From: an uncultured Blautia sp.
GTDB lineage: Bacteria; Bacillota; Clostridia; Lachnospirales; Lachnospiraceae
Assembly: GCF_937880195.1 (NCBI RefSeq)
Contig: NZ_CALFLA010000042.1
Coordinates: forward strand, 62,001-126,000
DNA length: 64,000 bases
Direction of reading: 5' to 3'
Positions 16,542 to 24,756 of the stretch are shown here, piece after piece. How positions within the stretch are numbered: the stretch's first letter is position 1; each line of letters starts with the position of its first letter. The notes beneath the pieces were generated by a model that saw only the letters and a list, made by a program, of their open reading frames with translations, made no database searches and was not told the DNA's origin. The position numbers and the translations under genes were made by a program.

Positions 16542-16590
16542 AAAACCATATTTTAACCCCCTTTTGTGACTTCGGAATGATTGATATAAT
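16542..16590 (+). promoter_or_regulatory. Promoter of the SGNH esterase gene with shared operator element (copy 1)
   Basis: The element AAAACCATATTTT, two variable bases, then CCCCCTTTT occupies 16542-16565, with TATAAT at 16585-16590. No good -35 hexamer is present. The same element stands at the same 43-bp distance from the -10 box of the sugar importer promoter (copy 2, 17622). This points to a common activator. Confidence 0.65.
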
Positions 16591-16623
16591 AAAGAAAATG
16601 TAAGAAGCGGAGGAACAAAAGAA

Positions 16624-17256
16624 ATGAAAACGATTTTGTGTTATGGCGATTCTAATACATATGGTCTGAGACCGGATTCCAACCAACGGTATCCAAGGGA
16701 AATCCGCTGGACCGGGCTTCTTCAGAAAAGTCTTGGAGAGGATTATTATGTGATTGAAGAAGGGCTTTCTGGAAGGACAACCCTTTGGGACGATCCCATT
16801 GAAGAACATAAGAACGGAAAAACGTATCTGTTTCCCTGTCTGGAAAGCCATAGCCCTATTGATCTTGTGGTGCTGATGCTGGGAACCAACGACCTGAAAA
16901 CAAGATTTTCTCTGACGCCTTTTGACATCGGGGCTTCTGTTGAAAATCTGGTAAAATGTATTCTGAAATCAGAAGCAGGACCAGACGGACAGCCGCCCAA
17001 AATCCTTCTGATCTCACCGGCCCCCATTCATAGTGTGGGAAGGGATGATCTGGACAACATGTTTTTGGATATGGAAGAAAGAAGCCGCGCCTTGGCTCAT
17101 TATTATGAGATTGTGGCAAACCAGCATTCTGTGGCATTTCTTGATCCAAAAGACGCGGTGGAGACAAACGAGCTGGACGGCATCCATTATTCTGTCAGGG
17201 GACATGCGGTAATGGCTGAACTTGTAGAAAAGAAAGTTCGGGAGATCCTGGGATAA
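16624..17256 (+). CDS. SGNH/GDSL-family hydrolase (probable esterase)
   Basis: An esterase of the SGNH fold, 210 residues, resembling the arylesterase/acyltransferase group rather than secreted lipases; no signal peptide is seen. Block I is CYGDSNTYG with the nucleophilic Ser near residue 9. Block II is EEGLSGRTT, block III is LGTNDLK, and block V is DGIHYSVRGH with the Asp-His pair. Likely substrates are short acyl esters, for example acetylated sugars. The shared promoter element suggests that it works with the sugar importer downstream, by removing acyl groups from the imported sugar (inference). Confidence 0.88.
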   Translation: MKTILCYGDSNTYGLRPDSNQRYPREIRWTGLLQKSLGEDYYVIEEGLSGRTTLWDDPIEEHKNGKTYLFPCLESHSPIDLVVLMLGTNDLKTRFSLTPFDIGASVENLVKCILKSEAGPDGQPPKILLISPAPIHSVGRDDLDNMFLDMEERSRALAHYYEIVANQHSVAFLDPKDAVETNELDGIHYSVRGHAVMAELVEKKVREILG

Positions 17257-17265
17257 AAGAGTAAA

Positions 17266-17460
17266 CAAAAAACGCTCCGCGAGGATGCGACCAGATGCAT
17301 GAGGAATATGACTGCCCATGGCAGTCTGCATCTGGCGCGCAAAGCGTAACAAGTTCTACATTCCATTTCGGTCGGTGCTAAACGGACATCTGCAAGATGT
17401 CCAGCACCTCTCAAGGATTGAGGGATTTAGGGAGTCTGAGGCGGACTTGTCCGCTTTGTT
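17266..17460. repeat. Hairpin-rich intergenic element, probable dispersed repeat
   Basis: Hairpin 1: acgct (17272) with agcgt (17347) encloses ccagatgca/tgcatctgg (17291-17299, 17327-17335), which encloses gactgcc/ggcagtc (17310-17326). Hairpin 2: gtgct/agcac (17375-17407) encloses ggacatct/agatgtcc (17384-17402). A further palindrome gcggacttgtccgc is near 17441-17454, followed by a T-rich stretch. The first 23 bases (17266-17288) recur with one mismatch at 59873-59895, so part of it is a dispersed repeat. It may also act as the terminator of the esterase gene. Confidence 0.65.
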
Positions 17461-17621
17461 CTATAAATGATTGAAGCAGATTTGCATGAAATGGAAAAAT
17501 ACCTTTCAGAAAAAGAAAAGGCTGTTAAAGCCGTTATGTGCAGGGATTAGAATTATATAAAACAACCAATAAAAAGGGATAAAAATATGTTAATTTGGAC
17601 AAAATAAATAATTTACCACCC

Positions 17622-17670
17622 AAAACCATATTTTGTCCCCCTTTTTTGAAGTCCTTAAGTCCGATATAAT
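17622..17670 (+). promoter_or_regulatory. Promoter of the sugar importer operon with shared operator element (copy 2)
   Basis: AAAACCATATTTT, two variable bases, then CCCCCTTTT at 17622-17645, and TATAAT at 17665-17670. Identical to copy 1 (16542) in every fixed position and in spacing. The -35 region is poor, suggesting dependence on an activator, most simply the AraC-type response regulator encoded in the same locus. Confidence 0.65.
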
Positions 17671-17715
17671 TATTGCTATAAAGAAGCGAGAAATTTCAGA
17701 AAGTAGGATGAGGAT

Positions 17716-19248
17716 ATGGGAGATGTAATTGTTTCTATGGAACACATTACAAAAGAGTTTCCTGGTGTTAAAGCCCTTGACGATGTAAAGTTTAATCTTC
17801 GTTCAGGCGAGGTTATGGCCCTTCTCGGTGAGAACGGCGCCGGAAAATCAACACTGATGAAAATTCTGAGTGGTGTTTATTCCCTGGATCAGGGCAGTCT
17901 GGAAATATTTGGAAAAAAATATTCCTCTCTGACGCCAAATTTGGCGCGGGAGGCAGGGGTTGCCATTATCCATCAGGAGCTGAACATGTGCAAGGACCTG
18001 ACTGTTGCGCAGAATATGTTCCTGGGTCGTGAAGAACGGAAAGGCTTTGTGTTGAACAATGCAGAGATGGAGTCTGTCGCAAGAAAGTATCTGGGAGAGC
18101 TTGGCGTAGATATTAACCCGGATGAGATTGTTGGAGATCTTCCGGTTTCCAAGCAGCAGATGATCGAAATTGCAAAGGCGCTTTCCATTAATGCAAAGAT
18201 TCTGATCATGGACGAGCCTACCTCAGCGCTTACATCCCGTGAGATCGAGGAGCTGTTCCACATTATCAACAAGCTGAAAAGCCAGGGCTGCGGTATTGTT
18301 TATATTTCACACAGACTGGAAGAGCTGGCTCACATTACAGACAGAGTTACCATCATGAGAGACGGCCATTATATTACAGAAGGCAATTTCTCAGATTTTA
18401 CCATGGATGAGATCATTGCCAACATGGTTGGACGTGAGATCAAAGAAAAATTCCCAAGAGTAGAATGCGAAAAGGGCAAGAAGATCTTTGAAGTAAAGAA
18501 TCTGAACGCCGGACATCTTGTAAGAGATATTAATTTTTCTCTTTATGAGGGAGAAATAGTAGGCTTTGCCGGACTTATGGGAGCTGGACGTACAGAAACT
18601 ACAAGAGCTATTTTTGGCGTTGATCCAAAGGAATCAGGACAGATTATCCTTGATGGCAAGGAAATCAAGATCAACAACCCTATGGACGCCATCAAAGCCG
18701 GTGTGGTACTGGCGCCGGAAGACCGTAAAAAAGACGGTTTGTGTACCAAGTTAAGCATCAGACAGAATATCGCGCTTCCGAATCTGGATATTATCTGCGG
18801 TAAGGGCGGCGTGATCAATACAAAGGCAGAAGATGAACTTTGCGAAAAGGCTGTAAAAGATCTGACTATCAAAACTCCGAATCTGGAAGTTGACGCAGGC
18901 ACATTGTCCGGCGGAAACCAGCAGAAGGTAGTTGTGGGTAAATGGCTGGCAAGAAATTCAAGAGTTGTAATCTTTGACGAGCCTACCAGAGGTATTGACG
19001 TAGGTGCAAAGGTAGAAATTTATCAGCTGATGAACCAGTTGAAGAAACAGGGTATTGCTGTTATGTTCGTTTCCTCTGAAATGCCGGAGGTAATGGGAAT
19101 TGCGGACAGGATCATCGTTATGTGCGACGGACGTATCACAGGAGAGATAATGTCAAAAGAAACCACTCAGAATGAGATCCTGAAATATGCAACATCCTTT
19201 GAGAACAAAATGAAGACTCAGAGCCACAACAAGGAGGAAGAATCATGA
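17716..19248 (+). CDS. Sugar ABC transporter ATPase, double-cassette RbsA/MglA type
   Basis: The energising subunit of a CUT2-class sugar importer, 510 residues with two ABC cassettes. Cassette 1 is complete: Walker A GENGAGKST near residue 38, VSKQQMIEIAKAL in the signature region, and Walker B LIMDEPTSAL. Cassette 2 has the usual degenerate Walker A (GLMGAGRTE near 285) but a good signature LSGGNQQK and Walker B VIFDEPTRGID. This asymmetry is normal for the family. ATG 17716 has only a modest AGGATGAGG-like site. The gene overlaps the permease gene by four bases (ATGA). The substrate is probably a monosaccharide matching the downstream enzymes. Confidence 0.95.
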   Translation: MGDVIVSMEHITKEFPGVKALDDVKFNLRSGEVMALLGENGAGKSTLMKILSGVYSLDQGSLEIFGKKYSSLTPNLAREAGVAIIHQELNMCKDLTVAQNMFLGREERKGFVLNNAEMESVARKYLGELGVDINPDEIVGDLPVSKQQMIEIAKALSINAKILIMDEPTSALTSREIEELFHIINKLKSQGCGIVYISHRLEELAHITDRVTIMRDGHYITEGNFSDFTMDEIIANMVGREIKEKFPRVECEKGKKIFEVKNLNAGHLVRDINFSLYEGEIVGFAGLMGAGRTETTRAIFGVDPKESGQIILDGKEIKINNPMDAIKAGVVLAPEDRKKDGLCTKLSIRQNIALPNLDIICGKGGVINTKAEDELCEKAVKDLTIKTPNLEVDAGTLSGGNQQKVVVGKWLARNSRVVIFDEPTRGIDVGAKVEIYQLMNQLKKQGIAVMFVSSEMPEVMGIADRIIVMCDGRITGEIMSKETTQNEILKYATSFENKMKTQSHNKEEES

Positions 19249-20255
19249 AGAAAAAAAGCGGCTTTTCAAAGATCATGGGGGTGAAGGGCGCCGGAACCGT
19301 CGTAACTGCCTTCATAGGATTGGTTATTATATACGTTGCATTTGGTATTTTGAACCCGAAGGTATTTTCACCACTGAATATCCAGAACCTTCTGCGTTCC
19401 ATGTCCAAGTACCTTCTGATCGGTATCGGACAGAGTTTTGTTATGATTACAGGAAACATTGACCTTTCCATTGGTTCTGTAGTTGGTATGAGCGCTATGA
19501 TCTCAGCAACTATGATGACCAAAGGCATGAACCCTATCGTGGCAATTCTTTTCACTGTTCTGGTTGCCCTTCTTGTAGGCGTGGTAAACGGATACCTGGT
19601 TGGAAAATTTAAATTACCGCCATTTATCGCAACACTTGGAACTATGTTTATCTGCCGTGGCGTAGCTTACATTGTAAACAATAATAGAAATACAGACAAC
19701 ATTGCTTCCGGTATCGGCAAAGAAGCAGGAGACGCTTACCAGAACTTCTTCTACTATGGAAAGACAGCAGGAATCTTTAACACATTCTGGATCGCGCTGA
19801 TCATTTTCCTGATCTTCTGGTTCATGATCGGAAAGACAAGATCTGGACGTCATATTTATGCTATCGGTTCTAACGTAGACGCAGCAAGGCTTTCTGGTGT
19901 AGACGTAGTAAAAACAACAACAAAAGCTTACGTAGTAAGCGCATTCTGTTCTGCAGTAGTTGGATTTATCCTCTGCGCTCAGGCCGGAATGGGAAATATG
20001 GATGCAGGAAATATGTATGAGATGTACGGCGTTGCAGCAGGCGTTATCGGTGGAGTTTCACCTCTGGGCGGTTCTGGTATCCTTCTTGGAACATTTGCAG
20101 GCGCAGGCGTATGGCAGACTCTTGAAAATGGTCTGAACCTGATCCATGCACAGGTTGGTTTCCAGCGTATCATCATTGGTGTGATCGTTGTAGGCGCTGT
20201 TCTTCTGGACGTTGTAGTAAGAAGCGGAAACTTCAGCAGAAAGAAAAAGAAATAA
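19245..20255 (+). CDS. Sugar ABC transporter permease, RbsC type
   Basis: A membrane channel subunit of 336 residues with roughly eight to ten helices. It has the CUT2 permease hallmarks: IGQSFVMITGNIDLSIGSVV, GYLVGKFKLPPFIATLGTM, the cytoplasmic IGSNVDAARLSGVDV loop that docks to the ATPase, and GGVSPLGGSGILLGTFAGA. It starts within the ATPase stop (ATGA overlap). The binding protein gene follows after 77 bases. Confidence 0.95.
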   Translation: MKKKSGFSKIMGVKGAGTVVTAFIGLVIIYVAFGILNPKVFSPLNIQNLLRSMSKYLLIGIGQSFVMITGNIDLSIGSVVGMSAMISATMMTKGMNPIVAILFTVLVALLVGVVNGYLVGKFKLPPFIATLGTMFICRGVAYIVNNNRNTDNIASGIGKEAGDAYQNFFYYGKTAGIFNTFWIALIIFLIFWFMIGKTRSGRHIYAIGSNVDAARLSGVDVVKTTTKAYVVSAFCSAVVGFILCAQAGMGNMDAGNMYEMYGVAAGVIGGVSPLGGSGILLGTFAGAGVWQTLENGLNLIHAQVGFQRIIIGVIVVGAVLLDVVVRSGNFSRKKKK

Positions 20256-20332
20256 AAAATAAGAGCTACATAAAAAATAATAAAACGAATATAAAGCAAA
20301 GGCTTTATAATATATTTAAGGAGGATTTTACA

Positions 20333-21277
20333 ATGAAGAAAAAAGTTTTAGCAGCATTATGTTGTGCAGCAATGATCGGAAGTCTGGCTGCAGCGCCAGT
20401 ATTCGCAGCTGAGGAGACAGTTACCGCAGACGGCGACTACAAGATCGCAGTTATCACAATGGACTCTGTAGACCAGCACTGGGTATCCCTGAAAGAGGGA
20501 GCAGAGGCAGAAGCTGAAGCAGATAAGGTAACAGTTGACTTTATGGCTCCAGATGTAAAAGACGACGCAAAACAGATCGAGTGCATCAACAATGCAGTTG
20601 CAGGCGGATATGATGCGATCATGGTTGCAGCAAACAGTGAAGACGCAATTTCCGGCGCTCTTCAGGAAGCAGTAGATGCTGGAATGAAACTTGTTTATGT
20701 TGACTCTCCTGCAAACGTAGAGGCAGAGGCTACTTTCTCCACAGACAATAAGGCTGCTGGAAAAACTGCCGGAGAAGAAATGATCAAAGCTCTGGAAGAA
20801 AAAGGCGTAAAAGAAGGAACTATCGGTATCGTTAATATCAACTCTTCCACAAACACTGCAATCCAGCGTGAAGCAGGATTCAGAGAGGCTCTGGAAGGCT
20901 CCGCTTATGAACTTCTTGAAACTCAGTACTGCGAAGGCGACGCTGCAAAAGCACAGACAATCGCTGAGAACTATATCACAGAAGGCGTTGTAGGTATCTA
21001 CGGAACAAACGAAGGCGCATCCACTGGTGTTGGAAACGCAATCAAAGCTTCTGGAAGCGATGAGATCATCGGCGTTGGTTTTGACAAATCCGATACACTG
21101 AAGGGCCTGATCGAGGACGGATATCTTGTATGCACAATGGCTCAGAACCCGGATCAGATGGGCAAACTTGGCGTACAGGCATGTATCAAAGCTCTTAACG
21201 GCGAAGACCTTGGCGGCGAAGTGACAGACACAGGCGTTTCTGTTCTGACAAAAGATGCGCTTGCAGAGATGGAATAA
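20333..21277 (+). CDS. Sugar ABC transporter binding protein, RbsB type
   Basis: An extracytoplasmic receptor of the ribose-binding fold, 314 residues. The signal peptide MKKKVLAALCCAAMIGSLAA ends at PVFA-AEE, a signal peptidase I site. The two Cys near residue 10 are not in a lipobox, so the mature protein appears unlipidated. The fold is shown by YKIAVITMDSVDQHWV, VAGGYDAIMVAANSEDAI, KLVYVDSPAN, GIYGTNEGASTGVGNAIK and GVGFDKSDTL. Codon use (many GTA, GCA, AAC) suggests high expression. GGAGG precedes ATG 20333. The ligand cannot be read from the sequence. Confidence 0.94.
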   Translation: MKKKVLAALCCAAMIGSLAAAPVFAAEETVTADGDYKIAVITMDSVDQHWVSLKEGAEAEAEADKVTVDFMAPDVKDDAKQIECINNAVAGGYDAIMVAANSEDAISGALQEAVDAGMKLVYVDSPANVEAEATFSTDNKAAGKTAGEEMIKALEEKGVKEGTIGIVNINSSTNTAIQREAGFREALEGSAYELLETQYCEGDAAKAQTIAENYITEGVVGIYGTNEGASTGVGNAIKASGSDEIIGVGFDKSDTLKGLIEDGYLVCTMAQNPDQMGKLGVQACIKALNGEDLGGEVTDTGVSVLTKDALAEME

Positions 21278-21309
21278 GGAACATATTCTGATAAAAATGA
21301 ATTGAATAG

Positions 21310-21333
21310 GGCCGTCGGTATTTTCCGGCGGCC
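21310..21333 (+). terminator. Intercistronic hairpin after the sugar-binding protein gene
   Basis: ggccgtcgg (21310-21318) pairs with ccggcggcc (21325-21333), one G-T pair, with no T tract. Such hairpins after binding protein genes often protect the upstream mRNA and lower downstream expression. Confidence 0.5.
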
Positions 21334-21372
21334 TGTTCGAGATTTAGAGACTAAAAAAGGAGACGAAAAAAG

Positions 21373-22065
21373 ATGAAAAGATCAGAGATCAATAAGGCTT
21401 TAAAAGAGCTGGAGGCAATGCTTGCCGACTATCGTTACTATCTTCCGAAATTTGCAGATTTTACACCGGAGGAATGGAAAACAAAGGGACATGAGTTTGA
21501 CGAGATCCGTGATAATATGTTAGGATGGGATATCACAGATTACGGTATGGGCGATTTTGATAAGATCGGTTTTTCCCTGTTTACGATCCGCAACGGAAAT
21601 CTGAAAATGGCAGATAAATATAAAAAGCCATATGCAGAAAAATTCCTTTATCTGAAAGAAGGACAGTATGCGCTGAATCATTTCCACTGGTACAAGATGG
21701 AGGATATCATTAACAGAGGCGGCGGAAACCTTCTGATCCGTGTTTATAATTCTCTTCCTGATGAAGAAATTGACAAAGAAGGCGATGTTACCGTACATAT
21801 TGACGGTGAAGTAATGGTAGTTCCGGCAGGAACACAGGTAAAACTGGAACCAGGCATGAGCATTACGATCATGCAGGGAATGTATCATGATTTTGAGGTG
21901 GAACCTGGAACAGGCGCAGTATTGATCGGCGAAGTAAGTCAGTGCAATGATGACAATACCGACAACCGTTTTAACCCGCCGGCAGGAAGATTTCCTGAAA
22001 TTGAGGAGGATGAGCCGCCGTATCGTTTACTTTGTAATGAATATCCGGCAGCTCCAGAAAAATAA
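21373..22065 (+). CDS. D-lyxose ketol-isomerase family protein
   Basis: A cupin-fold metal-dependent sugar isomerase of the D-lyxose isomerase family (YdaE-like), 230 residues. Members interconvert D-lyxose with D-xylulose and D-mannose with D-fructose. The metal ligands are visible as HFHW and a nearby Glu in YKMEDIINRGGGN, with a later His in QGMYHDFEVEPG. The conserved N-terminal LGWDITDYGMGDF is present. AAAGGAG precedes ATG 21373. Its place between a sugar importer and a ROK kinase suggests that it isomerises the imported aldose; the exact sugar is open. Confidence 0.88.
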   Translation: MKRSEINKALKELEAMLADYRYYLPKFADFTPEEWKTKGHEFDEIRDNMLGWDITDYGMGDFDKIGFSLFTIRNGNLKMADKYKKPYAEKFLYLKEGQYALNHFHWYKMEDIINRGGGNLLIRVYNSLPDEEIDKEGDVTVHIDGEVMVVPAGTQVKLEPGMSITIMQGMYHDFEVEPGTGAVLIGEVSQCNDDNTDNRFNPPAGRFPEIEEDEPPYRLLCNEYPAAPEK

Positions 22066-22078
22066 AAAGTTTTTTTAC

Positions 22079-22106
22079 ATGATGCCGGAGTAAATTCCGG
22101 CATCAT
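22079..22106 (+). terminator. Hairpin between isomerase and response-regulator genes
   Basis: A perfect 11-bp stem: atgatgccgga (22079-22089) with tccggcatcat (22096-22106), followed only by tgttt. Probably a weak or partial terminator that reduces read-through into the regulatory genes. Confidence 0.6.
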
Positions 22107-22130
22107 TGTTTATGCAGAAAGTAGGTTGTT

Positions 22131-23717
22131 ATGGTTAAACTCGTAGTGGCAGATGATGAAGAGAGAGTCTGCAGACTGATCCTGGCTCTGGGAGAGTGGG
22201 AAAAACTGGGAATTGAGGTGGCTGGTACGGCTGCCAACGGGATTCAGGCCCTGGAAATGATCCGAAGGGAAAAAATAGACATTTTGATCACAGATATCCG
22301 TATGCCTGGCTGCAGCGGTATGGAACTGATCGAAAAGGCAAGAAAGTTTTCTCCGGACATTAAAATTATGATCATCAGCGGTTATGCGAATTTCGAATAT
22401 GCCCAGACAGCATTAAAACAGAGCGTCAGAGATTATCTTCTGAAGCCTATTGACAGAGCCGCTTTAAACGAGTCCCTGGCAAAAATGGTCAGGGAGATAG
22501 AGACGGAACGCAGGAAAAATCTGGCCTTTCAGGATATCCAGAACGAGAGAAAAGAAGAAATGGCCAAGATCCGCAATATGCTGGTATATGATCTTGTTCA
22601 TGAGCGCAGCATTTCCCTGACGGAAGAAAGCCTAAGGGACAGATATTATTTTAATGTCCATTCCGGCGTGTTTCAGGTTATTGCTGTGAAACGGGACGTA
22701 AAAGACGATTCTTTGCCTTATGAGGAAGAACTGGTCTGGAGCAAAATGAAGGAAATCCTTCTTCGGGAGGTGACAAAGGAATGTTACGACCTGGTGGTAG
22801 TTCCTATGGGAGAATATCTGTATGGAGTTTTGAATTATCCTTTGAGAAACAGTGAAAAAATACGCAAAGCCCTCAGAAGTTCCATGAATCAGATGCTTGG
22901 AAGGAACGACTACCTGGGACAGTCTCAGATATCCATGGGACTGGGATCAGCAGTAAAAAGACCGGAGGAGATCACAGCATCTTTTCTTATTGCCGGACAT
23001 GCTCTGGGAGAAAGACTTCTGGAGGGAACTGGAAAGATTCTGGACCTGGATACAGATACCGAGGTTCTTTTTGAAAGAAAACTTGTGGACAAGTTTGCAA
23101 GAAGGATCGGCACAGCGCTGCAGACCTTAAATATAGAGGAGATCCAGAATGCTGTTCATGGGGTCTGCCGGGAAGCGGCAGAGGCGCAGGGAGTTCATGG
23201 ATGGGAGATCCTGGATCTGGTATGCCAGTGCGGAAGTATGTTTATCATGCGTATGGACTTTCCAAACAAGGGAGAATTGAGCAGTGAATTTGCAAGGAAC
23301 TGTCAGAACTGTACCACGGTCAGAGATCTTTTTGAATACCTTCTGGATTTTATGCTGGAAAAGATAAAACATATGATTTCACAAAGAGAAGAGGAAGCAG
23401 TACGTCCGGTTCGTCTTGCCAAGCAGTTTATCCATAACCATTATCAGGAACAGATCACTTTGGAGGAAGTCAGCGAATATGTAGGGCTGACGCCTGCTTA
23501 TTTTAGCGTAATGTTTAAAAAAGAAACGGAGATCGGATTTGCAAAATATCTGATCAGCGAACGTATTGAGGGGGCAAAGGAGCTTTTGAGAGAAACAAGC
23601 CTTTCCGTGTCTGAGATATGCAGGAAGGTAGGATATAACGATCCAAAGCACTTTACCAGGCTTTTTGAGAAAAATGTAGGCGTGAAGCCGGCAGTTTACA
23701 GGAAACTTTATGGATGA
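22131..23717 (+). CDS. Response regulator with AraC-type DNA-binding domain (YesN type)
   Basis: A transcription regulator of 528 residues. The receiver domain is at 1-120, with the acidic pocket (ADDEE), phospho-acceptor Asp55 in LITDIRMPG and Lys in LLKPID near 105. A long middle region of about 290 residues follows. The C-terminal AraC helix-turn-helix pair (AKQFIHNHYQEQITLEEVSE, then AYFSVMFKKE and SEICRKVGYNDPKHFTRLF) ends the protein. It overlaps the kinase gene by eight bases. It is the natural candidate to bind the shared promoter element upstream of the importer and esterase (inference). Confidence 0.93.
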   Translation: MVKLVVADDEERVCRLILALGEWEKLGIEVAGTAANGIQALEMIRREKIDILITDIRMPGCSGMELIEKARKFSPDIKIMIISGYANFEYAQTALKQSVRDYLLKPIDRAALNESLAKMVREIETERRKNLAFQDIQNERKEEMAKIRNMLVYDLVHERSISLTEESLRDRYYFNVHSGVFQVIAVKRDVKDDSLPYEEELVWSKMKEILLREVTKECYDLVVVPMGEYLYGVLNYPLRNSEKIRKALRSSMNQMLGRNDYLGQSQISMGLGSAVKRPEEITASFLIAGHALGERLLEGTGKILDLDTDTEVLFERKLVDKFARRIGTALQTLNIEEIQNAVHGVCREAAEAQGVHGWEILDLVCQCGSMFIMRMDFPNKGELSSEFARNCQNCTTVRDLFEYLLDFMLEKIKHMISQREEEAVRPVRLAKQFIHNHYQEQITLEEVSEYVGLTPAYFSVMFKKETEIGFAKYLISERIEGAKELLRETSLSVSEICRKVGYNDPKHFTRLFEKNVGVKPAVYRKLYG

Positions 23718-24756
23718 TTTCAGAAAAAAACTAAAACAGAAGTACAAGTATCTGGTAAACAGAATAAAAGTTTTTTTGATCCTTGTCTGTGTCACAGGGG
23801 CTTTAATACTTATACTTACCAGCCGCTCCGGTTTATTCCCCAGGGGGATCGGCATTATGGCTCTGGCGCTTCTTGCGGCAGTTGGCTATTTCTGGATATG
23901 GAAGCCCTACAAGAACCTGTCAGGTCAGATACAGATGTTTAACGAAGGTTATCTTTCCCTGGAAGATCTGGACGATACGGATCTTTCCATATCGCCGGAA
24001 CTGGAGCAGTTGATCCGTCATATCAAGGGAATCATTATGTCTACCAGAACTCTGGATCTGTCAAAGCGGCAGGCCCAGTACAGAGCACTGCAGAACCAGA
24101 TCAATCCGCATTTTCTTTATAATACCCTGGAAGGAATCAGAAGTGAGGCCATCATTGCCGGACTTGATAATCTGGCAGATATGACAGAGGCTCTGGCAAT
24201 TTTTTTTCGGTATACTATAAGCAAGGTGGAAAATCTTGTTACAGTGGAAGAGGAACTGGAAAATTGCGCAACCTATTTCAAGATCCAGCAGTACCGTTTT
24301 GGCAGCAGGATCCATTTGAGGATCGAACAGGATGAAGAGGAATGGGAGGATATCCTTCGCTGTATGATTCCTAAGCTGACTCTTCAGCCTATACTGGAAA
24401 ACAGTATTATCCATGGAGTAGAGTTGAAGCTGGACGAAGGAACTGTCACTATTTCCATTACCAGAACACGCACTAGACTTCTTATTAAAGTGTCGGACGA
24501 CGGCGTGGGAATGAACAGGGAAACACTGGAAAAGCTCAACGCAAAGCTGAGCTCCAAGGAAGAGGAATTTAAAAATTATACACAGCCGGAAAAAGGTGGG
24601 GTAGCGCTGACAAATGTAAATAACAGGATTCATCTTATTTTTGGAGAAGAATACGGAATGCACGTATATTCTCTTGAAAACGTAGGAACCAGCGTAGAAC
24701 TGTCCATACCGGTGATTTACAACGAAAACGAGCTGAAAAAGAAGGAACTGTCATGA
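23710..24756 (+). CDS. Sensor histidine kinase, YesM/LytS type, with minimal extracellular part
   Basis: The partner kinase of the adjacent response regulator, 348 residues. Two membrane helices (about 21-38 and 47-64) are separated by a loop of only about eight residues, so there is no real extracellular sensor domain. After about 60 further residues comes the His-kinase motif INPHFLYNTLEG with the phospho-His near 134. The ATPase domain follows, with QPILENSIIHGV (N box), SDDGVGM (G1) and GGVALTNVNNRI. Typical YesM kinases carry about 250 extracellular residues. The missing sensor implies signal input through another protein, perhaps the next gene product or the importer. Confidence 0.9.
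   Translation: MDDFRKKLKQKYKYLVNRIKVFLILVCVTGALILILTSRSGLFPRGIGIMALALLAAVGYFWIWKPYKNLSGQIQMFNEGYLSLEDLDDTDLSISPELEQLIRHIKGIIMSTRTLDLSKRQAQYRALQNQINPHFLYNTLEGIRSEAIIAGLDNLADMTEALAIFFRYTISKVENLVTVEEELENCATYFKIQQYRFGSRIHLRIEQDEEEWEDILRCMIPKLTLQPILENSIIHGVELKLDEGTVTISITRTRTRLLIKVSDDGVGMNRETLEKLNAKLSSKEEEFKNYTQPEKGGVALTNVNNRIHLIFGEEYGMHVYSLENVGTSVELSIPVIYNENELKKKELS

Larger units (their letters stand above)
17257..17715. other. 459-bp gene-free region with structured repeat element and promoter
   Basis: It holds a hairpin-rich element (17266-17460, listed separately), a 27-codon ATG frame without a ribosome site (17467-17550) that I do not call a gene, and the importer promoter with its operator-like element (17622-17670). 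I see no RNA gene or mobile element here. Confidence 0.7.

Noticed and set aside
17467-17550. 27-codon ATG frame between the esterase and importer genes
   Set aside because: No ribosome site, no neighbour support and no recognisable family; possibly a gene remnant but not supportable.
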